From NCBI GenBank assembly GCA_041906305.1, contig JAYRJL010000008.1:124001-188000 (forward strand): a DNA stretch of 64,000 bases, in the 5' to 3' direction. A program made the position numbers and the translations under genes. The notes beneath the pieces were generated by a model. The model searched no databases. It saw nothing but the letters and a program-made list of their open reading frames with translations, and was not told the origin of the DNA. Below are positions 52,759 through 61,134 of this stretch, piece after piece (the first letter of the stretch is position 1; each line of letters begins with the position of its first letter). The DNA is from SHVZ01 sp041906305 (GTDB taxonomy: Bacteria; Pseudomonadota; Alphaproteobacteria; SHVZ01).

Positions 52759-54032
52759 TGCTCGGATACTTCGGCATCTGGCTTTCCCTGATCGCGCTGG
52801 CGATGCCGGTCGCCTTCTCGCTGGCGTTCATGGGCATCGCATGGCTGTTCTTCGAGGGCCAGTCGATCACCCAGGCGGCGCAGCGGCTGATCGGCGGCAT
52901 CGACTCCTTTCCCCTGCTGGCGGTGCCCTGCTTCGTGCTGGCCGGCATCGCGATGAATGCCGGCGGCGTCAGCGTCCGCATCTATGATTTCGCCCGCGCG
53001 CTGGTCGGCCACCTCCCGGGCGGGCTCGGCCATGTGAACGTCATGGGCAGCGTGATCTTCTCGGGCATGTCGGGCTCGGCGATCGCGGACGCCGGCGGCC
53101 TCGGGATCCTCGAGGTCAAGGCGATGAAGGAGGACGGCTACAAGGCCTCCTTCGCCGGCGCGCTCACCTGCGCCTCCTGCATCATCGGCCCGCTGATCCC
53201 GCCCTCGATCCCGATGGTGCTCTACGGCGTCATCTCCAACACCTCGGTCGGCGCGCTCTTCCTCGCCGGGGTCGTTCCCGGGCTGCTGACCGCGGCGATC
53301 CTGATGGTGCACGTCTACTTCTATGCGAAGCGGCGACCCGAGATTCCGCGGCATCCGCGCGCGACCGTCGGCGACCTGTGGGCGTCGTTCCGCCGCGCCT
53401 TCCTGGCCCTCATCACGCCCGCGATCATCATGGGCGGCATCTTCGGCGGCGTGTTCACGCCGACCGAGGCCGCCGCGGTCGCGGCGATCTATTCGCTGGC
53501 CCTCGGCCTCTTCATCTATCGCGACCTGAAATTCGGCGACCTGCCGCGCATCTTCAAGGAAGCGGTCTCGACCTCGTCGGTGGTGGGCTTCATCGTCGCC
53601 GGGGCCAGCCTGTTCGGCTGGGTTCTCGCGCGCGAGCGCGTGCCGCAGGCGATCGCCGAGGCCTTCCTCGACTTCTCGACCGACCCCACCGTCATCCTGA
53701 TCGTCATCAACCTGCTGATGCTGGTGCTCGGCTGCTTCATGGAAGGCATCGCCATCATGATCCTGATGGTCCCGGTGTTCATGCCGGTGATCCAGGCGGT
53801 CGGCATCGACCCGGTGCATTTTGGCGTCATCGTCACGATGAACCTGATGATCGGCATCCTGACGCCGCCCTTCGGCGTCGCGCTGTTCACCGTCGCCAAG
53901 GTCGGGCGGATTCCCTTCGAGGACCTGGCGCGGGAAATCCTGCCGTTCCTGCCGGGGCTGATCCTCGTCCTGTTCCTGCTGACCTTCTTCCCCAGCCTGT
54001 CGATGTTCCTGCCGCGCCTCGTCTACGGATAA
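52758..54032 (+). CDS. dctM: TRAP transporter large permease
   Basis: A 424-residue DctM-type membrane protein with about 12 helices. Family phrases are PLLAVPCFVLAGIAMNAGG, SGMSGSAIADAGGLG, GPLIPPSIPMVLYG, GVFTPTEAAAVAAIYSL and LMIGILTPPFGVALFTVAKV. Starts at ATG 52758, overlapping the dctQ stop by one base. It imports organic acids by Na+ or H+ symport together with a periplasmic DctP. The only DctP in the window is at 61452-62447 on the opposite strand, with its own neighbours. Confidence 0.93.
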   Translation: MLGYFGIWLSLIALAMPVAFSLAFMGIAWLFFEGQSITQAAQRLIGGIDSFPLLAVPCFVLAGIAMNAGGVSVRIYDFARALVGHLPGGLGHVNVMGSVIFSGMSGSAIADAGGLGILEVKAMKEDGYKASFAGALTCASCIIGPLIPPSIPMVLYGVISNTSVGALFLAGVVPGLLTAAILMVHVYFYAKRRPEIPRHPRATVGDLWASFRRAFLALITPAIIMGGIFGGVFTPTEAAAVAAIYSLALGLFIYRDLKFGDLPRIFKEAVSTSSVVGFIVAGASLFGWVLARERVPQAIAEAFLDFSTDPTVILIVINLLMLVLGCFMEGIAIMILMVPVFMPVIQAVGIDPVHFGVIVTMNLMIGILTPPFGVALFTVAKVGRIPFEDLAREILPFLPGLILVLFLLTFFPSLSMFLPRLVYG

Positions 54033-54061
54033 AACATGAAAAAATTGTTTATTGTGACGCT

Positions 54062-54089
54062 TGACGTTCCATAAAATGTGAATATCGTA
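54062..54089 (+). promoter_or_regulatory. Possible promoter of the sulfonate-type ABC operon
   Basis: TTGACG (54062-54067), 16-base spacer, TATCGT (54084-54089), in the most AT-rich stretch of the 230-base gap before the binding-protein gene. The leader of about 165 bases that follows contains two GC hairpins (TGGGCG/CGCCCA near 54152; CGGGG/CCCCG near 54193-54213). No known riboswitch is recognised. Confidence 0.3.
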
Positions 54090-54262
54090 TCCAGCACAGC
54101 GCCGATTTGAGCAGCAGCTTGCGGGCGCTTAAGAAATGCGGCTAAAGCGTTGGGCGTCCGCCCAGCCTGTTGCTGCGGCGAGATGCCGCTCGGGGATCAT
54201 TTCTTGCCCCGAGACCTGAGCGACACCTCGTCATCCCAACGTCGTAAACGGGAGCGAGGAAC

Positions 54263-55240
54263 ATGCTTCGACGTACTTTCCTGACCACCATCGCGGCCGT
54301 GGCCGCTCTCACCCTATCGACCGGTGCGTTCGCCGAGGACAAGGCGAAGGTCGTCGGCATCGACTGGGCGACGTACAACCCACTCAGCATCGTCCTCAAG
54401 GAGAAGGGCTTCCTCGAAGCCGACCTCGCCAAGGACGGCATCCAGGTGCGCTGGGTGCAGAGCCTGGGTTCCAACAAGGCGATCGAGTTCCTGAACGCGC
54501 GCGGAATCGATTTCGGCTCGACCGCGGGCTCGGCGGCGCTGCTGGCGAAGATCAACGGCAGCCCGATCAACTCGGTCTACATCTATTCGAAGCCGGAATG
54601 GACCGCTTTGGTCACGCGCGCCGACACCGGCATCACCTCGATCGAGCAGCTCAAGGGCAAGCGCGTCGCCGTCACCCGCGGCACCGATCCGCACATCTTC
54701 CTGGTGCGCGCGCTGGCGTCGAAGGGCCTGACCGAGAAGGACCTCAAGATCGTCCTCCTCCAGCACCCGGACGGCCGCGTCGCGCTCGACAAGGGCGACG
54801 TCGACGCCTGGGCCGGGCTCGACCCGATCATGGCGCAGGCCGAGCTCGAACGCGGGGCGAAGCTCTTCTATCGCAATGCCGACGCCAACACCTATGGCGT
54901 GCTGAACGTCCGCACCGCCTTCGCCGAAGCCAACCCGGAGCTCACCGTCCGCGTGCTGCAGGCCTACGAGAAGGCGCGTGCCTGGGCGAAAGAGAATCCG
55001 GACGGGCTCAAGGCCCTCCTGGTTCGCGACGCCAAGATCACCGACGACGTGGCCAAGCTGCAGCTGACCCGCAACGACTTCACGGAGTCGCAGGTCGGGC
55101 CGAAGCCGGTCACGGCGATCACCGAGGCCGGCGACGCACTGAAGGCGGCCGCCTTCATCCCGGCCAACACGGACGTTCCGGCCGTGGTGAAGGCCCTGGT
55201 CGACAACAAGTTCGCCCAGCGCCTCGTCGCCCAGAAGTGA
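54263..55240 (+). CDS. ABC transporter substrate-binding protein, sulfonate/nitrate/taurine type
   Basis: A 325-residue periplasmic protein with signal peptide MLRRTFLTTIAAVAALTLSTGAFA and a GGGAGCGAGG ribosome-binding site. SsuA/TauA-like features: KVVGIDWATYNPLSIVLKEKGFLE, then IDFGSTAGSAALLAKINGSP and LKGKRVAVTRGTDPHIFLVRAL. First gene of a four-gene operon with a permease, an ATPase and an OsmC protein. The ligand is probably an alkanesulfonate, but nitrate or thiamine-precursor binding cannot be excluded. Confidence 0.88.
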   Translation: MLRRTFLTTIAAVAALTLSTGAFAEDKAKVVGIDWATYNPLSIVLKEKGFLEADLAKDGIQVRWVQSLGSNKAIEFLNARGIDFGSTAGSAALLAKINGSPINSVYIYSKPEWTALVTRADTGITSIEQLKGKRVAVTRGTDPHIFLVRALASKGLTEKDLKIVLLQHPDGRVALDKGDVDAWAGLDPIMAQAELERGAKLFYRNADANTYGVLNVRTAFAEANPELTVRVLQAYEKARAWAKENPDGLKALLVRDAKITDDVAKLQLTRNDFTESQVGPKPVTAITEAGDALKAAAFIPANTDVPAVVKALVDNKFAQRLVAQK

Positions 55241-55241
55241 C

Positions 55242-56072
55242 GTGACGACCGAGGCCACCAGCTACGCCGCCGCCGACCAGAAGGCGGCGGCCAAGCCCGC
55301 CGGCGGCTTCCGCCGGCTGGCCGGGCTGGGGCTCGGCCTCGTGCTGCCGCTCGCGCTCGCGTTCGGCTGGGAGGCGGCGGCGCGCCTCGGGCTCATCACG
55401 ACGCACCTGATGCCGCCGCCCTCGGCGGTCGGTCAGCACATCGTCTCGCTGTTCGCGACCGGCGAGATCTGGGATCACCTCTTCGCGACGCTGACGCGGA
55501 TGGCCCTGGGGTTCGGCTTCGGGGTCGTCGCCGGCACCGCCTTCGGGGCGCTGGTGGGCTACGTGCCGGTCGCGCACCGCCTGCTCGATCCCTCGGTCCA
55601 GGCGCTCCGCAACATTCCCTCGATCGCCTGGGTGCCGCTGTTCATCCTGTGGCTCGGCATCTTCGAGACCTCGAAGATCACGCTGATCGCGGTCGGCGTT
55701 TTCTTCCCCGTCTACATGAGCCTGGCGCAGGGCTTCGCCTCGGTCGACCGCAAGCTGGTCGAGGTCGGCCGCGTCTGGCGCCTCTCCGCCTTCCAGATGA
55801 TCCGGCGCATCCTGCTGCCGGCGACGCTTCCCACATACGTGATCGGCCTTCGCGGCGGGCTCGGCCTCGGCTGGATGTTCGTCGTCGCCGCCGAGCTGAT
55901 GGGCGCCAGCGAGGGCCTGGGCTACCTGATGATGGACGGCCAGATGACCGGCCGCCCCGCCGCGATCATGGCGAGCCTCGTGCTCTTCGCCGTGCTCGGC
56001 AAGCTGAGCGACCTCTTGCTCGTCACCCTCACGCGCCCGCTGGTCGCCTGGCAGGACGGGTTCCGCCGATGA
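55242..56072 (+). CDS. ABC transporter permease, SsuC/TauC type
   Basis: A 276-residue permease with six membrane segments. GTG start at 55242, one base after the preceding stop. The EAA loop that contacts the ATPase is VDRKLVEVGRVWRLSAFQMIRRILLPATLP. Further family phrases are HLMPPPSAVGQHI and ALRNIPSIAWVPLFILWLGI. The stop overlaps the ATPase start (ATGA). Confidence 0.92.
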   Translation: MTTEATSYAAADQKAAAKPAGGFRRLAGLGLGLVLPLALAFGWEAAARLGLITTHLMPPPSAVGQHIVSLFATGEIWDHLFATLTRMALGFGFGVVAGTAFGALVGYVPVAHRLLDPSVQALRNIPSIAWVPLFILWLGIFETSKITLIAVGVFFPVYMSLAQGFASVDRKLVEVGRVWRLSAFQMIRRILLPATLPTYVIGLRGGLGLGWMFVVAAELMGASEGLGYLMMDGQMTGRPAAIMASLVLFAVLGKLSDLLLVTLTRPLVAWQDGFRR

Positions 56073-56839
56073 GCCTGCTGTCGCTCGACCGCGCCTCCAG
56101 GCGCTTCGGCGCCCGTGCCGCGCTCGCCGACGTCTCTCTCCGCGTCGAGCCCGGCGAGATCGTGGCCCTGGTCGGTGCCAGCGGCTCCGGCAAGTCGACG
56201 CTGCTGCGACTGCTGTCGGGCCTCGATACGCCGACGTCGGGACGCGCGCTGTTCCACGACGCCGAGATCGACGGACCGCGTCCGGAGATCGGCATGATCT
56301 TCCAGGAGCCGCGGCTGCTGCCGTGGCTCAGCGTCGCCGACAATGTCGGCTTCGGTCTCGCGCATCTGAGCGCCGCCGATCGCGAGCGCCGCGTCGGGCG
56401 CGCGCTCGATCGTGTCGGGCTCGCGGCCTATGCCCGCGCCCTGCCGCGCGAGCTCTCCGGCGGCATGGCGCAGCGCGTCTCGATCGCGCGGGCCCTGGTC
56501 GGCCAGCCGGAGGTGCTGCTGCTCGACGAGCCGTTCAGCGCGCTCGACGCCTTCACGCGCACCGACCTGCAGGACCATCTGCTCGATCTCTGGCGCGAGG
56601 ACCGCCCGACGCTGGTGCTCGTCACCCACGACCTCGACGAGGCGCTGGTGCTGGCCGATCGCGTGGTCTTGCTCGCCGGCCCACCCGGGCGCATCTTCGC
56701 CGAGAGGCCGGTCTCGCTCGCGCGTCCGCGCGAGCGGACGTCGGCCGCGTTCCAGGAAGAGAAGCGCCAGCTTCTCTCGACCCTGCACGCGGCCCGGACC
56801 GGCCGCATCTACGAGCCAGAGGTTTTGGAGGTTCCGTGA
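56069..56839 (+). CDS. ABC transporter ATPase, SsuB/TauB type
   Basis: A 256-residue ATPase. Walker A is LVGASGSGKSTLLRL, the Q-loop GMIFQEPRLLPWLSV is characteristic of the nitrate/sulfonate group, the signature is ELSGGMAQRVSIARAL, Walker B is VLLLDEPFSALD and the switch is THDLDEAL. Overlaps the permease upstream (ATGA) and the OsmC gene downstream (GTGA). Confidence 0.93.
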   Translation: MSLLSLDRASRRFGARAALADVSLRVEPGEIVALVGASGSGKSTLLRLLSGLDTPTSGRALFHDAEIDGPRPEIGMIFQEPRLLPWLSVADNVGFGLAHLSAADRERRVGRALDRVGLAAYARALPRELSGGMAQRVSIARALVGQPEVLLLDEPFSALDAFTRTDLQDHLLDLWREDRPTLVLVTHDLDEALVLADRVVLLAGPPGRIFAERPVSLARPRERTSAAFQEEKRQLLSTLHAARTGRIYEPEVLEVP

Positions 56840-57345
56840 ACGCCGATGAACTTCGCGCCATGCAGGCGCCGCTGAAGAGCCGCTACAAGGAAACGCCGGA
56901 CGCGGCGGTGATCACGCTGAAGGCCGAGGGCGACCTCGATTCCCAGGAGATCGCCTGCTCGGTCGAGACCGGCAAGGCGCTGGTCAAGGCTGGCCTCCAT
57001 CCGGCGACCGGCGGCGACGGCAGCTTCGCCTGCTCCGGCGACATGCTGCTGCAGGCGCTCGCCGCCTGCGCCGGCGTCACCCTGAAGGCGGTCGCGACCG
57101 CCCGCGGCATCACCCTGAAGTCCGGCAAGGTGCGCTGCGAGGGGGACCTCGATTTCCGCGGCACGCTCGGCGTCGACAAGACCGCGCCGGTCGGGTTCCG
57201 CGAGATCCGACTCGCCTTCGACGTCGACACCGACGCCGACAAGGACGCGGTCGCCAAGCTGATCCAGCTGACCGAGCGCTACTGCGTCGTCTTCCAGACG
57301 ATCAAGGTGTCGCCGGCGGTCTCGGTCCAGGTGAACCGCGCGTGA
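56836..57345 (+). CDS. OsmC/Ohr-family protein
   Basis: A 169-residue cytosolic protein of the OsmC fold. Two redox Cys are at the expected places: LQALAACAGVTLKA and ERYCVVFQTIK. The family reduces organic hydroperoxides with thiols or lipoyl groups. GTG start overlaps the ATPase stop, so it is translationally coupled to the ABC transporter. This suggests that the imported sulfur compound, or its metabolism, involves peroxide or persulfide stress. Confidence 0.85.
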   Translation: MNADELRAMQAPLKSRYKETPDAAVITLKAEGDLDSQEIACSVETGKALVKAGLHPATGGDGSFACSGDMLLQALAACAGVTLKAVATARGITLKSGKVRCEGDLDFRGTLGVDKTAPVGFREIRLAFDVDTDADKDAVAKLIQLTERYCVVFQTIKVSPAVSVQVNRA

Positions 57346-57355
57346 TCGCGCACGC

Positions 57356-57667
57356 ATGATCGTAAGGGCCCGGCGAGGGAAGACCTCGGTCGCGAAAGCG
57401 CCGGACCACGAACGGCACTTCCAAACGAGCGTCATCCCCGAGCTCAAGCGGATCGACGGGCTCCTCGGCGCGACGCTCCACAAGCAGGTCGGGCCGACCG
57501 GCGTCGAGTTCCTGGTCCTGACCAGATGGAAGTCGATGGAGGCGGTTCGCGCCTTCGCCGGTCCGAACCCGGACAAGGCGGTGGTCGGCCCCGACGCCAT
57601 GGCGGCCCTGATCGACTACGACCGCACGGTGCAGCACTACGAAGTGGTCGAGGACCTCGCCGTCTAG
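57356..57667 (+). CDS. Small ABM-like (dimeric alpha-beta barrel) protein
   Basis: A 103-residue protein resembling the antibiotic biosynthesis monooxygenase fold: MIVRARRGKTS, then HFQTSVIPELKRIDGLLGATL and VEFLVLTRWKSMEAVRAFAGP, with a C-terminal DYDRTVQHYEVVED. Many members are small oxygenases or stress proteins without known substrate. Follows the OsmC gene by 10 bases and is probably the last gene of the operon. Its TAG stop shares CTAG with the convergent mmcB stop. Confidence 0.75.
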   Translation: MIVRARRGKTSVAKAPDHERHFQTSVIPELKRIDGLLGATLHKQVGPTGVEFLVLTRWKSMEAVRAFAGPNPDKAVVGPDAMAALIDYDRTVQHYEVVEDLAV

Positions 57668-58104
57668 AGCGGCGGGTCGACCAGGTTGCGGAGCCGGTCG
57701 CCGGCGAGCATGCCGAAGCGGATCAGCATCGCCTTCCGCCGCGGCGCCGACAGCGGCTCGAGCAGCGCCTCGCGCACGACATGGGCGCTCCAGCGGTCGG
57801 CGATCATCAGGCCGGTGTCCTCGGGCAGAAGCTCGACCGGGAAGCCCTCGGCGACGGCGAAGTAGAAGGCGTCGCAGAATTCCAGGTACTCGCGCCACTT
57901 CCGGTCGGACTGGAAATCCGCGCGGCTCGACTTGATCTCGACGATGGTGAGGCGGCCGGCGGCATCGAGCGCCAGCACGTCGGCGCGGCGGCCGTTGGCG
58001 AGCGTGACCTCGGTCAGCGCGGTCTCGCCCATCTCGCCGAAGGCGCGGACGAGGCCGAGCGCGATCTGTCGCGCGATCCTCTCTTCTTCCGCAATCCCGG
58101 TCAC
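57664..58104 (-). CDS. mmcB: MmcB-family DNA repair protein
   Basis: A 146-residue protein with a restriction-endonuclease-like core: NGRRADVLALDAAGRLTIVEIKSSRADFQSDRKW fits the PD-(D/E)xK pattern. MmcB in Caulobacter is needed for resistance to mitomycin C and belongs to the damage response there. Found mainly in Alphaproteobacteria. It follows the pentapeptide-repeat gene by 10 bases on the same strand, so the two are probably cotranscribed. Confidence 0.88.
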   Translation of the reverse strand: MTGIAEEERIARQIALGLVRAFGEMGETALTEVTLANGRRADVLALDAAGRLTIVEIKSSRADFQSDRKWREYLEFCDAFYFAVAEGFPVELLPEDTGLMIADRWSAHVVREALLEPLSAPRRKAMLIRFGMLAGDRLRNLVDPPL

Positions 58105-58114
58105 TACGCCGCCT

Positions 58115-59464
58115 TCATGGGCGGGTCAGATTCTTGGCCCCCCGGAGATCGGCCTTCTCGATGTTGGCGCCCCGCAGGTCAGCGCCCTGGAACTCGGCGT
58201 CCTGCAGGTTGGCCTCGCGGAGGTCGCAGTCGCGGAGCGAGGCGTCGGTGAAGTCCGCGCCCTGCATGTTGCACTTGCGGAAGTTGCCGCCGGAGAGATC
58301 GGCGGTCATCAGCCGCGCGCGCTCGAAATTGGAGACCCAGACCTGAGTGGTCGAGCCCAGCAGGTTGACCGGCCCCGCCTTGACCCCGACCAGCTTGGCG
58401 CCGGCCAGGTTGGCGCGCCGGAGATTGATCCCGCGCATGTCGGCGCTGGAGAGATCGGCGCTGCGGAGATCGGCCTGGCCGAAGTCGGACATCAGGAGCT
58501 CGGTCTTCGCCAGCACCGCCTCCTTCAGCAGCGCGTGCTCGAAGTTCGCGGCCGAGAGATTGGCGCCGGTGAAGTTCTGGCTGCCGAGGTCGAAGCGCGA
58601 GAGGTCGAGACGCTTCCCCTTCTTGCCGGCTGTGCGGATCCAGTCGATGTGACGCTGAAGGACCTCGCGCAGCTCCTCGCCGAGCGAGGCCAGCGAGCGC
58701 GGCAGGATCGCCTTCGACATGTCGGCACCGCGGGCATCCGCCGAGTCGAGCACGCAGCCGACCAGATCGGCGCCTTCGAAATTCGTGCCCGAGAGGATCG
58801 CGCCCGAGAGGATCGCCCCGTGCAGGATCGTGCCGGTGAGATTGGCCTCTGACAGATCCGAGCCTTCGAGGTTGGCGCCCGTCAGGTTGCAGTGGGAGAG
58901 ATCGGCGCGGACCAGCTTGATGCCGCGCATGATCGCGTCGGTGAGGTCGGTCTGCACGATGAAGGCGTTCGACATCCGCGCCTGGCTCATGTTGGCGCCG
59001 CGCAGGATCGCCGCCGAGGCATCCGCCACCGTCATGTCGAACGACATGGTGGTCAGGTTGCCCTTGGAGTCGGCCTTCAGAAGGATGCCGTCGCGGAGGT
59101 CGGACTCCATCATCAGCGCGTTGGTCAGGTTGGCGCCGCGAAGGCAGGCGCCGCGCAGGTCGACGCGGGTCAGGTCCGCCCCGGTCAGGTCCGCCTTGCG
59201 CAAGTCCGCCGAGAACAGGCTGGCCGCCGTCAGCTTGGCGCCCTTCATGTTGCAGTTGGCCATGCGCGAGCCGGAAAGCTCGGCGTTCGACAGATTCTTG
59301 CCCGAGAGGTCGAGGTAGGAGAGGTCGTAGCTGCCGAGGTTCGCGCGCTGCCCCCCGGCCCGGCCCGATGCGAACTTGGCATGGGAGTCGAGGATCTTGT
59401 CGAGCTCAGCCTGATCCAGCCGCTTGAATCGGCCTGAATCCGGCTGTTGTTCTGGCTCTGACAT
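58115..59464 (-). CDS. Long pentapeptide-repeat protein
   Basis: A 449-residue protein starting at ATG 59464. After a polar N-terminus (about 45 residues) come tandem A(D/N)LXX pentapeptides in two blocks: about residues 45-270 and 305-449. Examples are ADLRKADLTGADL and ANLQDAEFQGADL. A helical insertion, GEELREVLQRHIDWIRTAGKK, separates the blocks. Such right-handed quadrilateral beta-helices can mimic DNA and bind gyrase (Qnr, MfpA), but most are of unknown function. No signal peptide, so cytosolic. In an operon with mmcB. Confidence 0.9.
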   Translation of the reverse strand: MSEPEQQPDSGRFKRLDQAELDKILDSHAKFASGRAGGQRANLGSYDLSYLDLSGKNLSNAELSGSRMANCNMKGAKLTAASLFSADLRKADLTGADLTRVDLRGACLRGANLTNALMMESDLRDGILLKADSKGNLTTMSFDMTVADASAAILRGANMSQARMSNAFIVQTDLTDAIMRGIKLVRADLSHCNLTGANLEGSDLSEANLTGTILHGAILSGAILSGTNFEGADLVGCVLDSADARGADMSKAILPRSLASLGEELREVLQRHIDWIRTAGKKGKRLDLSRFDLGSQNFTGANLSAANFEHALLKEAVLAKTELLMSDFGQADLRSADLSSADMRGINLRRANLAGAKLVGVKAGPVNLLGSTTQVWVSNFERARLMTADLSGGNFRKCNMQGADFTDASLRDCDLREANLQDAEFQGADLRGANIEKADLRGAKNLTRP

Positions 59465-59502
59465 GGGCGTCCGGTCTTGTTCGGCCGTATTCGTGCGTGA
59501 CT

Positions 59503-60291
59503 CTAGAGACTTTCCAGTCCGAACGCACCCGGAACAAGCCGCGCGACCACCCGCCGGCGTTCCGAGGTCTCCGGGTCGAGCTCCGGGGCCGGGGCGATGT
59601 TCCACCACCAGGACCGATCCGCCTCCGGCTCGGGCACGTCGGCGATCAGGCTGGTCCGCTCGACCTCCCGGCCGTCGCGGGCGAGCAGGATGCGCTCGAC
59701 GTCCGAGATCAGGAGCGTGGTCGCGCGCGACCGATCGAGATCGGCCAGATGCTGGCGGACGAGCTCCTGCGCTGTCTGCGCCAGCGTCTGGTCGTCGACC
59801 CTGCCGTCGAGCTGACGGACGGGAACCACCGGCAGCTGCGAGAGGACGTTCAGCGAAATCGCCAAGTCGACCTCCGGGTCGGCGAGCGCTGGGAACGGCC
59901 GCGGCCGAATCAACTCGCCCCTGGACACAGCTTCGAGGATGCCGCCGATATCGTCGGTGATCCGTATCACATTGGAAAATCGCCTGGCCGCGAGCCGCGC
60001 CCGCCACGGATGCACCAGGTCGACCAGCACCACGCGCCGGAACGCGTCTGCAAGATCGGCGAGCGGCACGTCGAGCAGCGCGCCTGAACCCATCACCAAA
60101 GCGGTCCGGCGCCTGGATGTCCGGGCGATCGCGTTTCGCACAGCGGCACGGCTCTCCTCGAGATGCGGCGCCCAGGCCTCGCGGCAGCGGCGATGGCGGG
60201 CGGAGATCGCGATCGATTCGGAAAGGAGGCCGAGCCGGCGCACATAGAGGGGACATGGCGTCGCCAGCCATTCCAGCGCCTCGGCGATCAT
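59503..60291 (-). CDS. Methyltransferase-like protein of unknown function
   Basis: A 262-residue protein. The middle part looks like a Rossmann methyltransferase: TALVMGSGALLDVPLADLADAF, then RVVLVDLVHPWRAR, and VDLAISLNVLSQLP in place of the usual motif IV. The glycine motif is weak (GSGALLD). The N-terminus carries EALEWLATPCPLYVRRLGLL with a Cys-Pro. I do not recognise a named family. First gene of the operon with the pentapeptide-repeat protein (38-base gap) and mmcB. Confidence 0.6.
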   Translation of the reverse strand: MIAEALEWLATPCPLYVRRLGLLSESIAISARHRRCREAWAPHLEESRAAVRNAIARTSRRRTALVMGSGALLDVPLADLADAFRRVVLVDLVHPWRARLAARRFSNVIRITDDIGGILEAVSRGELIRPRPFPALADPEVDLAISLNVLSQLPVVPVRQLDGRVDDQTLAQTAQELVRQHLADLDRSRATTLLISDVERILLARDGREVERTSLIADVPEPEADRSWWWNIAPAPELDPETSERRRVVARLVPGAFGLESL

Positions 60292-60365
60292 GGCGAGGGC
60301 ACCGGCTGCATGTTAGCGTCGCGGCTCATCCCCGCCGCCGACCCGCTCTTCCCAAGGACACGTCC

Positions 60366-61067
60366 ATGACCCTGACCGCCGCCGATCTGAAGAAGCTCGC
60401 CGCCTACGATACCCCGACCATCTGCAATGCGTTGGAAATCGTGGCGCCGGAACGCCGCGCGCACGGCTTCAACCGGAAGCCGCTGATCTGCCCGTTCCCG
60501 AAGCTGAAGCCGATCGTGGGCTACGCGCGGACGGCGACGATCCGCTCGCGCGAGCCGAACGGCGCGTCCAAGGCCGACCAGCGGGCGCTTCGCGGCGAGT
60601 ACTACCAGATGATCGCGGCCGATCCCGCGCCTTCGATCGCGGTGCTGCAGGACATCGACGGCCCGGATGCCGGCTTCGGCGCCTTCTGGGGCGAGGTGCA
60701 GTCGACGATCCACAAGGGGCTCGGCTGCCTCGGCGTCGTCACCGACGGCTGCATCCGCGACATCGACATGTGGGCGCCCGGGTTCCAGGCGCTCGCGGGC
60801 TCGATCATGCCGAGCCATGCGCATGTGCATCTGGTCTCGATCAACCTCGAGGTCAGCATCAACGGCATGATCGTTCGTCCGAACGATCTCCTGCATGCCG
60901 ACTATCACGGCGCGGTCGTGATCCCGCACGAGGTGGCGAAGAAGGTGCCGGCCGCCTGCGAGCTGCTGACGCGCAAGGAGTCGGTGATCCTGAAGGCGGC
61001 GAAGTCGAAGGGTTTCACCGCGGCCAAGCTGATGAAGGCGATCGCAGAAGCCGACGAGATCCATTAA
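60366..61067 (+). CDS. RraA-family protein (HMG/CHA aldolase-like)
   Basis: A 233-residue protein. Family phrases are YDTPTICNALE near the N-terminus, GCLGVVTDGCIRDIDMW (the substrate/metal motif with Arg-Asp) and RPNDLLHADYHGAVVIP. Members are either class II 4-hydroxy-4-methyl-2-oxoglutarate/oxaloacetate lyases or RNase E inhibitors. Residues around GCIRD match the lyase form. Could handle a keto acid imported by one of the TRAP or ABC systems. Divergent from the methyltransferase-like gene. Confidence 0.85.
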   Translation: MTLTAADLKKLAAYDTPTICNALEIVAPERRAHGFNRKPLICPFPKLKPIVGYARTATIRSREPNGASKADQRALRGEYYQMIAADPAPSIAVLQDIDGPDAGFGAFWGEVQSTIHKGLGCLGVVTDGCIRDIDMWAPGFQALAGSIMPSHAHVHLVSINLEVSINGMIVRPNDLLHADYHGAVVIPHEVAKKVPAACELLTRKESVILKAAKSKGFTAAKLMKAIAEADEIH

Positions 61068-61104
61068 ATGCGCGTCAATTCCTTCGCTGACATTCCGTTT
61101 TCAG

Positions 61105-61120
61105 TGTGATGGGGGTCACA
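61105..61120. promoter_or_regulatory. CRP-type site TGTGA-N6-TCACA
   Basis: TGTGATGGGGGTCACA matches both CRP half-sites exactly with the correct 6-base spacing. It lies 15 bases upstream of a micro-ORF and 38 bases after the RraA-family gene, in the 384-base intergenic region 61068-61451. Confidence 0.5.
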
Positions 61121-61134
61121 GAAAAGGAGGGCCG

